From Pisolithus tinctorius (Eukaryota > Basidiomycota > Agaricomycetes > Boletales > Pisolithaceae): a stretch of DNA of 64,000 bases. The notes under the pieces were generated by a model. That model saw nothing but the letters and a program-made list of their open reading frames with translations, searched no databases and was not told where the DNA came from. Location of the stretch: the NCBI GenBank assembly GCA_024663395.1, contig JANFAH010000027.1, positions 1 through 64,000 on the forward strand, in the 5' to 3' direction. This document shows, in pieces, positions 12,346 to 24,465 of this stretch (within the stretch, counting starts at the first letter, position 1; each line of letters starts with the position of its first letter). A program made the position numbers and the translations under genes.

Positions 12346-12559
12346 GTTATAAGAATGGTATAAGGCGAGTGAGTTGGATGGTGGTGGTAAGTAGCTAAGA
12401 GTTAAGAAGAGAAACAGTGAATGGCATGAGGCATAATTAAAAACTTAAGTAATACTCAAATAGGAAAAAGCATGTGGATGAAGAATGATCAGTGGGTGAC
12501 TACATTATACTATCTACCTTTGACAGAATGCAGTGTTCAGTTATTGTTAGACTTTTGAT

Positions 12560-12630
12560 CTTTGTCTTTTGTATGTTTGTTTTTTTTTTTTTTTCATATT
12601 TTTTTTTTTATATGACTTTTTTTTTGAGTC
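12560..12630. repeat. Poly-T/AT-rich low-complexity tract
   Basis: Runs of T of 9-18 bases lie between the unknown gene and the gypsy remnant. On the minus strand this is a poly-A tract, possibly part of an LTR or a retroposon tail. No other signal is seen. Confidence 0.8.
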
Positions 12631-12699
12631 CATTCAATTCCATTAGTAGCTCATGACTACTCATAGCTACTGAGTGGCTACTACATGTTCCCATATATC

Positions 12700-14685
12700 C
12701 TGTGCCTTTCAAGGCAGCTGGCATATGTTCCATACACCTTGAAGCTCAAGATACCTGTCCAAGGTCTCAAGGTTCTTGCAGTGGGACATTGGCTCCCATG
12801 TGGAATCTCCCATATTCTACTTTACAAGGAATTCAACCTTGTTGTTTGACCAACAGTGGGCAAGTATCTTGTCCACTATCCACTTGTCATTGTCAGCCAT
12901 GCTGATGTCATAGAATGTGTGTGCATCCTGCCTTGGGAACAGTAAGTCATTAGTGGGTTTGTACTTATGCAGAAGCCCAACATGAAATGTTGGGTGTATG
13001 CATCTTGCTTTCAACTGCTCCAGCAGTTCAAGCATGTATGTATTGCTTGTGCTGTCATGGCACAGCACTCTCATCAGTCCAATGTGTTTAGGTACAAGCT
13101 TGTGAGCTTGTCCCTTGGGCATGGTCATGTTCTTTGTGGAGAGGTACACAAGATCTCTGACTTGAAGATGAGTACCTTCTGTCCATTTCTTGTTGGCATG
13201 GTGAGTCTGCACCACTCTACTCTTGATTATGGCATTGTGTGCCATTTCTAAATTCTCTAGCACTTGTCAGATGAACATCCTAATGCCTGGGGACATTGTC
13301 ATCATCCCCATATCAATCCATGGCATCATCACAGGCATGTGCCTGTAGTTTAGTTTGAATGGGCAAACCCCATAGAGTTGTTGATGCTTGAGTTTATTGC
13401 AAACTTGACCATTGGCAGCTTTGCCACCCAGTCCTTTTGGTCTGGATGGACCATCAATCATAGCATCTGTGCTACATTGTGTATAGCTCATTCAGATGCA
13501 CCATCTGTCTGTGGATGGAATGCAGTTGACATTGGGAGTTTTGCTCTCAACATTTGTGCATTTCATGCCAGAACTTTTACATGAACTTCATGTTTCTATC
13601 CAAGACAATTGTCTCTGGTAGTCCATGCAAGTGGGCTACTTCCTTTATGAATATCCATGCAAGTTCTGAGGCTCACACTGTTGTCTTTACCAGTATCAGG
13701 TGTATCATAGTCATCAGATGGCATAGGACTACCCACAGGTAGTCATACCCTTTGCTTGGTGGGAATGGTCCCACAAAGTCCATAGCTATGGACCCCCATG
13801 GTTGTCTTGGCACAGGTAGACTGTGCATTAGGCCTGAAGGCTTCTGATTCTCAGTTTTCATCATTTGACACATGGGACAGGTTCTACAGAACCTGTTGAC
13901 TTCCTTGCCAAGTCTTGGCCACCACTACCACCTGCAGATGTAATCTGCTGTTCTCTGGGACCCAAAGTTTCCCAGAATCTTGTGCACTTGGTCTATGACC
14001 CATGCTATTATGTCATCATTCTTGTACTTTGCATGTGGGGGACACAATACCTCCTCTCCAGCATGATTCTTCATCTATAATAGGCCATCCTTCTCCTCAA
14101 ACTGAGGATGATGTGATGGCTGTGCTTTTATCTTAGTGAGCATAGGCTCATTTTTATATCCCTTATGGACAGTGTCCAGGAAACCTGACATGTATCTGTA
14201 CATTATTGGTGAAGTTCATTAGGCCTTGGCAGATTCAAATATCCATGGATCATCCTCCACACTGGGTGTTCCTCAATGTTCCTTTCTGCAGCTGAGGCCA
14301 TCTCCTGAGCCTCCAGGATGCAGTTCTCCCACTTTTCTTTCAGTTGGTTACTCTTATGAAGAGTTCCCTCCTGTTCTTCCATCACTGATAACCTCAGCTC
14401 TTGCCATCTGTGCTGAGGGAGATCATCTCCCTCTGGGTCCAGATGTATGTTGGCATTTGCCCACTCAATGTCCTTGTTTTTTTATAACAAATAAAGAAAT
14501 GGGAAAGGAGGTGCACAGGCACCTAAAGTGAACACCATGGCCATACAGACAAGTTCATTGTCCATGTCCTTGATGGAGTAGGGTGTAGCAGTGTCTTTAG
14601 GATGCAGTTCTTGGATTCTAGACATAGAATCTTCAATTCTGGTGATGAGGGAGGTCAGGGACTCATCTGGCTGCTTCCTGATTTT
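12700..14685 (-). pseudogene. Ty3/gypsy integrase and chromodomain remnant
   Basis: Read on the minus strand, this contains the integrase-core segment MDFVGPFPPSKGYDYLWVV (13,873-13,673). It is followed by a degraded region with GVCPFKLNYRHMP (13,491-13,267), then the integrase C-terminus LRPTFHVGLL-like block IHPTFHVGLLHKYK (13,263-12,817). A chromodomain beginning WIVDKIL and continuing DSTWEPM to about 12,710 ends it. Stops and frameshifts break the frame several times. Reverse transcriptase and RNase H are not visible because LINE A abuts the 5' side at about 14,686. The remnant belongs to the chromovirus branch of Ty3/gypsy. The small frame at 14,385-14,203 has no recognisable domain. 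Confidence 0.82.
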
Positions 14686-14899
14686 TTTTTTTTAACTCTG
14701 AATTTAAGTGCATGAGGGTATTACTACCCTATGTTGCACTATACTAGTGTAGTTTAGCAATCTAATTTTGCCCCTGTGGCCTACCATTCCTTATCAGCAA
14801 GTGAATGCCCTGATGGCAGGGCTGTTGGCCCCCCATCAGTCTGCCATTCCCACTGGCTGTTTTAGACACTCTGCCTTTGTGATGAAGGAGGTTTAGTAT

Positions 14900-17554
14900 T
14901 TCCACTGACTGTTTTGGCTCTATCTACATTGGCCTGGCAGTCGATAGACTGGCCAGTTTCTAGGGCATAACAAGTTCTTCTTTGTCTGGGGGTGTGGGTC
15001 TGTCTTGGTTGTTTAAATAGCATGCAAGGATGTGGTTGCTACAGGACATGGGAACTGGTTGTGCAAGTATGCTGGGGGGTGTGCGGTTTATAAGTATGGT
15101 ATGATCTGATCTTGGTGTGAGTGAGTTGGGCAAGTGGGGGGAGTTTGGACATGATTGTTGGTTTAGGCTTGGTGGTGGGGGATGTGTAGGTAGCTCTGCT
15201 AGCTTGGTTGATGGATGCCTGTGGTCCTGAGGTGTCTACTGCTTTGTTTGCCATCTTTGTTTGTTTTCTTATCTGTGTGTAGCATTATTCTTTGTTAAGT
15301 TTGTTTGTGGATCTCACTGAATGTGTTTTGCAACCATTTGGTGGTTGATATGTATTTGAGGAGGTGTGATTGTGCTTTTGGGTTAGTGAGAAGGTATGCC
15401 ATGGAAGTGGCATCCCTCCCTAATATCCTTTGCAGCATGTATCATTCTCTGACATATCTAGTGCATTGGAATAGATAGTGATGTATGTCTTCTTGGCTAG
15501 TTTCACTGCACTGCAGACACATAGGAGTGTTGCTGCATCCTATGCAGTGAGGATGTTTGTTCAGGGGGATATGTCCCATGTGTAGTTGGATGTATAGGCT
15601 AGTTTGTTTCTTGGGGAGGGAGGTGGTGAGTTTTGTGAACAAGGCATTTAGTAGTTGGGGATCTATGGCAGATATTCTGTTGTACTGGGGGGGGGGGAGT
15701 TCTTCCAGGTTTTGGCCCATAGGGTCTTGAGTTTCGCATTGTGGGTCTGTTTAAGGGTGGATATACTGAGGGGTAGCTGTTTTCTTAGTAACAGGGGTAG
15801 ATCCTCTGGTGGGCTAGCCAATTCTGCCCCTGTTTCCACTATCTTTGCCTCCCTGTCTGCCAGTTCATTGCCTTTGACTTCCATATGTCCTGCTATCCAT
15901 CATATTGTAATGTTTTTTCTTGATAGCTGTTCTTTGCTTAGGGCTTTGATGATCATGGACCTGGAATGCATCAGTAGATAATGGCCTGGTCTCAATTATG
16001 GCCACTCACTTGATCTTATTACTGCTTGGTTGTCAACTAATATGGTTTCCAGATACACAACCTCCAGCCTGGTGTTGAGGAGGTGAGCTGCCAGCAACAG
16101 AGCTGCTGCCTTGGCTTTGAAGACCATATGTTGTGATGTGTTCCCAAGGTGGTATCTCAGCATAGTGACATGTTGATAGTCCATGTAGAGGACTGCAGCT
16201 GCTCCCACCCCATATTCTGTGCTTGATCCATCTGTGAAAATTAGTGTGCAGTCTTTAAGTTCCACTAGCTCCTTGATTGCCTCTTTCTTGTTTGGAGCTA
16301 TGGCAGTGGTGTGTGAGATAGGGGCATAGGGTGAGGTTAGACATGGGTGGATTGTCTCTGTGAGTTGTGGGTTGACATTTAGGTCATGTAAGAGTTGGTG
16401 AATGGATGATCTGTGCTGTTTAATGTTTGTTTTACTGATTTTGGTGATGATAGCAAGGAGCAGGTGGGTTCTGGGAAGCAAGGAGAGCTGGAGCGAGGCA
16501 TTGTAAAGTGTTTTCTGTATGAGTATCAGTGCTGGTGGGATGTGGACATGCACTAACAGTGCATTGGTGGGGGTTGTTTTCATGGCTCCTGTGGCTGCTA
16601 TGGCTGCTAGTCTTTGTATTGTTAGTAGGTGTCTCACTATACCTTTTGAGCCTCTGATTCTGGTCATGTGGTTTCCAGAGTAGGTGGGTTGGAGCCACAC
16701 TGGGGCTGCATACATTATTTTGGGGATGACTACTGTCTGGTACAGTTGGCACATTAGTTTCACAGGTATGCCCATGTCATTGCAGATAGTCTTCTCAGGA
16801 GTAGTGCTTGCTTAGTACCCTTTGCTAGGGCTCATGCTGCTTGTGTTTTCCATCATAGTTCTTGATCAAGTATGATACCTAGGAATTTGTGAGTTGGTAC
16901 TGCAGTGATTTGGGTGCCTCTTAGTGTTAGCAGTGGTTTTGGTTTGGCCCTGTTGAGCATGAAGTCCATTAATGTGAATTTGCTCATTTCAAATCTTGAG
17001 TTGTGTTTGTGGGACCAATCATAACCTCTGTCCTCCCTTTCCATCATGTTCAACAGCATGGCATGAGTTTCATCAAATGTTTTTCCAATGGTGATGAATG
17101 CTGTGTCGTCTACAAATGCAAGCATTAGTTCCTTTTTTCCCTTGGCTGCATCTACTAAGTCTGAACTGTATATCACATATAGTACCATCGACAAGGGGTC
17201 ACCTTGACCAATGCTATTCTTGATGGCAAACCACTCAGATTCATAGTTGTTGAAGTGGAGTTTTGTTTTCCTGTTTGTTAGTAGTCATTTGGTGAAGCAT
17301 ACTATCTCGATAGGAAGACATCTTTTATGCATGTTGTGTAGTAATTGGTCTGTAACTGCATTTGGAAATGCTCCTTCAATGTCTAGGAACAGTGCCAACA
17401 CCACTTGTTTTTGGCACCATGTGTGTCATATCATGGTTTTGAGAAGCAGTAATGAGTCCTCAGTTGACTGGCCTGGTCTGCTGCCAAAGTGTGTGGCCAG
17501 GAGGAGCTGGTGTTCTTCTAGTATGAACAAGGTGCATGCCACTACTATGGCCAA
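14900..17554 (-). pseudogene. LINE A ORF2, RT palm, RNase H and C-terminal region
   Basis: The RT active-site motif appears as LAFVDDTAF (17,194-16,853), with FLGIILDQEL downstream. Thumb-region text follows (LMCQLYQTVVIPKIMYAAPVWL), then RNase H TLIFTDGSSTEYGVGAAAV and LLLAAHLLNTRLE (16,775-15,996), and GNELADREAKIVE (15,884-15,663). The terminal CIGCSNTPMCLQCSET...DIHHYLFQC motif (15,720-15,442) is a CCHC-like zinc cluster typical of fungal LINE C-termini. Several stops and frame changes occur. 15,440-14,686 is the decayed C-terminal tail and 3' UTR. Confidence 0.87.
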
Positions 17555-17556
17555 TA

Positions 17557-19079
17557 CAGTGGCTCAAAAAACTGTCTGCATGTTTGTATGTTGTACATTA
17601 GTTATGACTAAACACAATAACCCCTAACCCTATCCCTAAACCATGAGTGCATGAAATAAGGTACTTACTCTTGGCTTTCTATTGGTCCATGAATCAAGTG
17701 ATTTGGATAGGAATTGATAGAATAGCAGCCATTTGAAAATGACATGTCATGCAGACAGTTTTTTGAGTCGAACAAAGTTTAAAATGCTGTGAGGTGCTTA
17801 CTAATGCTTACATGGTATATCACATGGTCTATTTGATGATTTGTCATCATACAAACAATGCCAAACAATGAATTGGGTCCATCAAGGCTCCCTCTTCTAC
17901 CCCAACTCATGAAACCATCCTCCTGGTCCATCTGGGCCATTTTCTCAGAGTAATCCCCATAAATATTGGTGCCCACTACAGTAATGTCATCAGGGTATAT
18001 GTCCAACACAATCAAACCCTTAAAAAATCTGCTTTCAGTCATCCCTGTGCTGTTTCCCCCACCCATACCTGACATGTTCTGCAACTAATCAGTACTGAGA
18101 ATGCTGGAAATGCCATGGAGGTTAATCCAGCACATCAGGAAATGATGAACAAACAAAACACCTTTTAACCAGTGCATTTTCACCACAGTGCAACTAGTTT
18201 CAATGCTGGGGTGAGACAAAACATTCCTGCACACTTCAGGTGGCATGGGAAGCATGGCTAGACTGTGCTCTCAGCTGACTGTGGATGACTGGGAATGGGT
18301 GATTTGGTCATATAGGACCATAGGTAATACTCAGGGCTAGATGGATTGATGGAATCTCCTTGCTAGTAGTTCAGTGGACTATCCCCCCCAGGGCACCTGG
18401 ACTGTAATGAAGGGTTTTAGCTCACCCTAGCCCTCAACCCAGCACCCCTGAGGTGGAAACCCACCAGATAAGAGGTGATTGGATTGTTGGTCATGTTATA
18501 CAGTGCCAGATTAACCATCATGGCTTTTTCAGCATTCTCAGTACTGGTTAGTTGCAGAACATGTCAGGTATGGGTGGGGGAAACAGCATAGGGATGACTG
18601 AAAGCAGATTTTTTAAGGGTTTGATTGTGTTGGACATATACCCTGATGACATTACTGTAGTGGGCACCAATATTTATGGGGATTACTCTGAGAAAATGGC
18701 CCAGATGGACCAGGAGGATGGTTTCATGAGTTGGGGTAGAAGAGGGAGCCTTGATGGACCCAATTCATTGTTTGGCATTGTTTGTATGATGACAAATCAT
18801 CAAATAGACCATGTGATATACCATGTAAGCATTAGTAAGCACCTCACAGCATTTTAAACTTTGTTAGACTCAAAAAACTGTCTGCATGACATGTCATTTT
18901 CAAATGGCTGCTATTCTATCAATTCCTATCCAAATCACTTGATTCATGGACCAATAGAAAGCCAAGAGTAAGTACCTTATTTCATGCACTCATGGTTTAG
19001 GGCTAGGGTTAGGGGTTATTGTGTTTAGTCATAACTAATGTAAAACATACAAACATGCAGACAGTTTTTTGAGCCACTG
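17557..19079. mobile_element. Palindromic TA-flanked element P1
   Basis: The ends are perfect inverted copies starting CAGTGGCTCAAAAAACTGTC, flanked by TA at 17,555-17,556 and 19,080-19,081. The whole 1,523-bp element is one long palindrome centred near 18,318. Its outer parts are near identical; the inner few hundred bases are diverged. Each arm carries the same 101-codon frame in opposite orientation (minus 17,779-18,084 and plus 18,552-18,857; starts MQNMSGMGGGNS). The outer 218 bp of each arm (17,557-17,774; 18,862-19,079) itself has inverted ends, so P1 may be two MITEs around a duplicated core. TA duplication and CAGT ends fit Tc1/mariner-type transposition. No DDE transposase is seen, so it is non-autonomous. 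Confidence 0.9.
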
Positions 19080-19081
19080 TA

Positions 19082-19707
19082 GTAGCTTCACCATGGTGTT
19101 GAGTAATGCTATTGGCCTGTAGGCCTTCAGCATTGTGTAGTCTGGTTTGCCCAGCTTCCAGAGGATGACCATTGTGGATTCCCTCCAGGGTTCATAGTAG
19201 GTTTGAAAAGTGAACACTGAGTTGAATAGATGTAGTAAGTATTCTGAAAGCACTGGTGATTTTTGGAATATGATGCTGGCTATACTCTCTGGCCTTGGCA
19301 CCTTGTATGGGCTCAAGTTCTTGATTGCACATGCTATCTGGTCTTTCATGATGGGGGTCCATCATTCTGCCTGGTCTGAGTATTTGTAGTCCTGTGGTAC
19401 CAATGAGTGGGGTGGTGGTGGAGGGAAGAGTGTCTTCATGAACAACTGGCTTTTGTCTTCATTGGAGTTGGTCATGGTTGTGGTACTGTCCTTGTTGGTT
19501 TTCTTGAGAGTGGGTATCCTGGCTTTGCTGCCATTGCCATATGTTTTGGAGATGTATCTGTTAGCTTTCCAAAGGTCCTTGCTACCAGCCTCTTCAAGCC
19601 AGTCCCTCCAGTGGGACTTCTTCACCTCCTGTATTGCTTTGTTGTACTCTTTCACCTTCTCCCTGCATAACCTGTGGCTGTTGTGATTGCAGATTGCATA
19701 GAATGTG
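19082..19707 (-). pseudogene. LINE A ORF2, N-terminal reverse transcriptase segment
   Basis: This minus-strand piece lies between the two palindromic insertions. It encodes HWRDWLEEAGSKDLWKANRY, then the conserved LINE RT start LSPYKVPRPESI (family form YKAPGPDGI) and WRESTMVILWKLGKPDY, LKAYRPIALLNTM. Both ends join the flanking LINE sequence cleanly once the insertions and one TA are removed, as shown by alignment to LINE B (36,060-36,080 and 36,680-36,730). Confidence 0.88.
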
Positions 19708-19709
19708 TA

Positions 19710-21304
19710 CAGTGAGGGACAAAAGCATTGCAATGTTGGTGAGGTGTGACTTGCTGCTGATGTAGCTCAGGCTATTCTGCACAGATAATCATGATACCTA
19801 TACCATTGGAGAGGGGTGACTCTGAGCTTTCCAGAGCACTAGGGTTCAGTCCAAAAAAAGCAATAAATGCTGAGATATGCCCTATTCTTTCCAAAAAGTG
19901 CATTGCAACACTTTTGTCCCTGACTGGTGAAATAGTGAAAAGTGACCTTTTGATGGGATTGAGGGCATGAAGGATGGGCAAATATGATTACATAATAAAC
20001 CACATGATCTTCCAGATGATTTATCAGCATGTAAACAATGACAAACATTGGACTTGCACCATTAACCCTCCCTCTTTTACCACAACTCATGAAATCATCT
20101 CTCTAGCTCACATGGTCATTTTCTCAAGGAATTCTTATCAAACATGGGTGGCCACCACAGTGCCATCAGTATAACATGCTCTCAGAACCATCAGTCCCTT
20201 AAAAAACCTGCTGTCAGTCATTCCCTGGACTGTTTCCCCCCCCCCCCCCCCCCCAAGCCTGATGTGTTCTGGGACTAATCAGTACTTGGAAGGCTGAGAA
20301 TGTTTTGGAGGTCAATCTGGCACTTCAGAACATGATGGACAAACCAGTCCCCTCTCAACCAATGCATTTCTGGCACAGGGACAGTGGTATGGAAGTTAGG
20401 GCAAGACAAAATCCTCTTTACCCCTGGGTGTCATGAGAAGGATATGCTACTGAACTGCCATGGAGCAGAATCCTGTGCTTCTATCTGGCCCTGAATATTG
20501 CCTTTGGTCACATATGACCAAATAATCCTTCCCCAGTCATCTACGGTTCAGATCAGAGCAAGATCTAGTGAACCCCCTTATGGTGCTCAGAGCACAAGGA
20601 GGTTTTGTCTCACCCCAACTTCCATACCAGTGTTCCTGTGCCAGAAATGCATTGGTTGAGAGGGGACTGGTTTGTCCATCATGTTCTGAAGTGCCAGATT
20701 GACCTCCAAAACATTCTCAGCCTTCCAAGTACTGATTAGTCCCAGAACACATCAGGCTTGGGGGGGGGGGGGGGGGGGAAACAGTCCAGGGAATGACTGA
20801 CAGCAGGTTTTTTAAGGGACTGATGGTTCTGAGAGCATGTTATACTGATGGCACTGTGGTGGCCACCCATGTTTGATAAGAATTCCTTGAGAAAATGACC
20901 ATGTGAGCTAGAGAGATGATTTCATGAGTTGTGGTAAAAGAGGGAGGGTTAATGGTGCAAGTCCAATGTTTGTCATTGTTTACATGCTGATAAATCATCT
21001 GGAAGATCATGTGGTTTATTATGTAATCATATTTGCCCATCCTTCATGCCCTCAATCCCATCAAAAGGTCACTTTTCACTATTTCACCAGTCAGGGACAA
21101 AAGTGTTGCAATGCACTTTTTGGAAAGAATAGGGCATATCTCAGCATTTATTGCTTTTTTTGGACTGAACCCTAGTGCTCTGGAAAGCTCAGAGTCACCC
21201 CTCTCCAATGGTATAGGTATCATGATTATCTGTGCAGAATAGCCTGAGCTACATCAGCAGCAAGTCACACCTCACAAACATTGCAATGCTCTTGTCCCTC
21301 ACTG
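19710..21304. mobile_element. Palindromic TA-flanked element P2
   Basis: The ends start CAGTGAGGGACAA and are inverted copies, flanked by TA at 19,708-19,709 and 21,305-21,306. The arms of about 720 bp are almost identical around a centre near 20,507, which holds a small TGGTCACATATGACCA palindrome. A C-run (about 20,237-20,255) is mirrored by a G-run (about 20,760-20,778). Each arm has mirrored frames of 66, 69 and 83 codons. The 83-codon frame (MSCGKRGRVNGASP) is visibly related to part of the P1 frame (FMSWGRRGSLDGPN), although the terminal repeats of P1 and P2 differ. It is inserted in LINE A with one TA duplicated. No transposase is seen. Confidence 0.9.
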
Positions 21305-21309
21305 TATGA

Positions 21310-22347
21310 GGCTTTACTTAGCATTTTGAGATTCTTTCATAGGTTTGTCAACTCCTTTGTCCACCAACATTTCACATGTGGGTGGGGGTGAGACCTTGGT
21401 ACCTCCTTCTCTAGTGTCATCTGTAGAGCTGTCTCAATTCCTCTTGCATTCCTTTGGAATTCTTCCTTGCTGGTTATCTCCACTGGGGGGCTGATTTTGG
21501 AAAGTTCAGTTTTTAGAGTCTTGTTGAAGCCCTTCCAATCTACTTTGCAGTAATTGTAAGCAGAAGGAGACAAGGACAATGTTAATGTGGTTTCGATGCA
21601 TGTTAGTATCAGTAGGTGGTCACTGTTGGGTCCTCATTCCCCTGGTCTCATGTCACAGCTGACGAGTCTTTCCATTGCTGATTTGGTGCAAAAGACATTG
21701 TCTGGGCATGTCCAGTTACCCAAGGATGAAGACTGGAGCATAGGTATCCCTTTAGGTAGAGCTTGTATCATACCATAGTCCACAGTTAATTCAAGCAGCT
21801 TCTGAGCTGATGCGAGGGCTGCAGCTGTAAACAGATGATGGTTGTGGTCTTCATCCCATAGTGGGTGGTGTCTGTTGAAGTCTCCTAGCCACAGCATTTG
21901 ATTGTTCTCAGTTGGGCATATGTTTCTGATTTCAGAGGTGAGGAACACATTCAGCATGTCCACAGTGTGGTCATGTTTGCAGTCATTGTATATGTTGAAG
22001 AGCACATAAGTGCCCCTTGTAGTTCTCATGCAAATTATGACAATGTCTGGGGATGGGAATGGTACCTGTTCCCATATGTTAGTGCTTATTCAGGAATTAA
22101 TTAGGGTTACCACTCAGGGCTTGGAGTTTAGTGTTGCCTTGGTCATTGGGTATGCCACTCTCCAGTGGGTGTTGGCACATGTGTTGCCTATTTGGTCAAT
22201 CAGTGGTTCCTGTAGGGATATGATGTCCCATTCATCTGCTATAGGGCTATTGATTAGTGAGTGTAGGGCTATATGAGAGGTATTAAGATTTTGTTGCCAA
22301 ATACATAGTTTAGTTAGCATATTGTTGCATGTATGTTGTTCAGACAT
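21310..22347 (-). pseudogene. LINE A ORF2, endonuclease domain
   Basis: An apurinic-type (EEP) endonuclease remnant. It has the N-terminal LCIWQQNLNTSHIALHSL and SLQEPLIDQ (22,347-22,114), then WLGDFNRHHPLWDED (catalytic-type Asp/Asn/His) and NTFC-like DNVFCTKS (22,029-21,634). A spacer frame follows, with KVDWKGFNKTLK and CWWTKELTNL (21,579-21,337). Frames are broken between these pieces. The domain nicks target DNA in LINE retrotransposition. The reading frame is cut at 21,306 by the palindromic insertion and resumes at 19,707. Confidence 0.85.
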
Positions 22348-24214
22348 TAGTTATGGGAGGGGTGGAGTTTGCATTGCCTGGCTGAGAGTTCATGACAGGG
22401 ACAGAAGGGGGGGCAGGGAGAGGTTGGGTCAGGATTGGGGCTGGAGGGTGTGGAATGTCATGTTGCATGTATTGATGCATGAGAGGACCTCCTCTTCCTC
22501 CTCTGATGTTGTTCTGGCTGTGTCTGGATGGTATTGTGTGGAAGTTTGCTGCTTCCCCTAGTGTTGTTTGTCTGAATTGGCTTTGGGCTGCATTCTGTGG
22601 GGGGTGGGGTCTTGTTGGCACTATGGGGTTTGTTGGGCACAGGGGTAGCTCAATGTGGGTCCATTCTTCCAAGGTGGGGCAGTATGGCATTCAGTTTTCT
22701 GGAGTTCTTTCATCCATGGCACTGTGTCTCCTAGTGAGGTCAGGGCAGTTTCTGTCAGTGCTGGTGTGGGAGTCATTCTGGCAGTTGATGCAGTAGTTTG
22801 TGATGGAATTGCATTCTTGCATGCAATGGGCCTGAGCACAAATGCCACATGTGTCAGCAGATTGCTGGCAATCTCTGGTGAGGTGTCTGATGCATTGGCA
22901 TCTGAGGCATCTGACTGGTTCCTTCCTGTCCTTGTGTGGTTGTAGTCTGTTGAGGCCCCAATAGAGGCCATCTCTGAGTAACTGGTTAGTGATTTTGGGG
23001 GAGGTGAGGGAGACTAGCACATGCACTACTCATTGATTGGGGGAGCATTTGGCCAGGTCTTTGATCCACTTGATTTGTGTGATTGACTCATACAGGATGT
23101 TGTTCTCACTTTCCATATCATGGAGGGTGTCTGGGAGTTCTGTGTTGGTTGAGATAGGGAGAAACAGGATAACTATGTTGTAGTGATGGTTTTTGATCAT
23201 GACCTTGCCACCTAGTTTTGCAAGGAAAGCTGCTTTGTTGATGGGCTCCTTGATCCATGCTACAGCGTTGTGGGTGTTTAGCTCTAAAAGTATTCCATTG
23301 TTGTGTAGTTGCATGATTGACTTGAGCTGTAGATTGGGGCTGTCAGCTTCTTCCACTGCCTCCAGGGCCAGTTTTATTGCTTCTATGATGGACTCCCTTG
23401 ACAATGAGTCATTGAGGGTGGGGTGGTTACTGTTGGGGTCAATCAGTAATTGTCTTTCTTTTATTGTAGCATGGGCCTTAGCATATTCCAGTGATAGGTG
23501 CTTGCCCAGCAGGATCTGATTGGAGTTGGTTGCTGTTATTACTAGAGTGTCTCTGTAAGGCATATGGGTTATGGTGGGCAGTGTGTAGTTTTTTAGCAGG
23601 TTTTTTATGTCTTCCATTGTCATCTTCATCATACTTATGTCTGTGATTATGTTCTGGACTTCCCCTTCAAGTCAATTAGTGTCCACACTATTGGTCATGT
23701 TGGAAATTGAATCTATTCTTTGAGAGTAATTGTCATTCAGTGAGGTTGCATTCTCATTTACTTTTTCTAGTTTTTTGGCATTTGATAGTATCTTGGCAAT
23801 CTGGGGGGAGATGGTGGTGACTACTGAGTTTTCTATGTTGCTTGATACTGTCTTGATGATGGTTTTGGCCATTGCCAATGCTGCTAATTCCCTGACCAAG
23901 TATGCTGTGGCTCTGATGGCTGATCTTAGCATGTTATTTACTCCTTTAGTTTGTGATATGTGGAATAGCATGTGTGAGATATGTTTGGGCATGGCTGGTT
24001 CACCTTGGACCATGTATAACTGGTCTGGGTATGCTCTGGCCAAGTCAGCATTTTTTATCTCAGCTTCTGGGTTATTGACAATTTTGTCTAACAAGAAGCC
24101 ACTACTTCTAGTGGACTTGCTGGCAAAGCCAGGGCCTGATATATGAGGTGCTTGCAGGGGTCCTGGCATGGTGTGTGAATTTGACCTCAAGGATGTTTGT
24201 CCTACTGAGGTCAT
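22340..24214 (-). pseudogene. LINE A ORF1, gag-like zinc-knuckle protein
   Basis: The frame runs in three segments: 24,214-23,672, 23,632-23,030 and 23,026-22,340. The N-terminal part has the motif DKIVNNPEAEIKNADLARAY and a helical segment shared with LINE B ORF1. The last segment carries a cysteine/histidine cluster (CLRCQCIRHLTRDC, CGICAQAHCMQEC, CINCQNDSH), consistent with two or three nucleic-acid-binding knuckles, followed by a Pro-rich tail. LINE ORF1 proteins bind element RNA. Frame breaks at about 23,650 and 23,028 show it is not functional. Confidence 0.85.
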
Positions 24215-24465
24215 GTAGCAGGGAACATGAGGTGTCAGGGGTGTTGGGCATGGTTATTGTACTGGGTTGTGATTCTGGGGATTGGGGGGTTTGTTTGTTT
24301 TTCATCACTTTGTCTGTGATGGGCTCTACTTTTTACTTCTCCTAGCTGGTGTGACAAGTCCTGAGAAGTTTTTTCAGGGTCCTAGTCAGGGTGCCAGGTG
24401 GAGTGGAGTCAAGGAGCATTCCAATGTCCTTGTTGGAGGCATTGTCTCCTCCTTCCATCTCATAC

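Larger units (their letters stand above)
14686..24418 (-). mobile_element. LINE copy A (endonuclease-RT-RNase H), interrupted twice
   Basis: The 3' end is the T-run at about 14,682-14,693 (a poly-A tail on the minus strand). The 5' end is set near 24,418 by alignment with LINE copy B, which starts with the same TGCTCCTTGACT. The order on the minus strand is ORF1 (gag-like), endonuclease, RT, RNase H, CCHC-like tail, 3' UTR and poly-A. The element is split by palindromic insertions at 17,557-19,079 and 19,710-21,304. The 3' UTRs of A and B are alignable (shared GTCTAAAA and ATAGTGCAACATAGGG). No clean target duplication was found. CpG is nearly absent and frames are heavily broken, so this is an old, dead copy. 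The RNase H-bearing layout fits the Tad1/I-like fungal LINEs, but clade assignment is inferred. Confidence 0.9.

Noticed and set aside
17610..17640. Telomere-like CCCTAA repeats (CCCCTAACCCTATCCCTAAACC)
   Set aside because: Only about three imperfect units inside palindrome P1, mirrored near 19,000; too short for a telomere or an interstitial one.
20230..20260. Poly-C and poly-G runs as a regulatory G-quadruplex
   Set aside because: They are the mirrored run of one palindrome and are prone to sequencing slippage.
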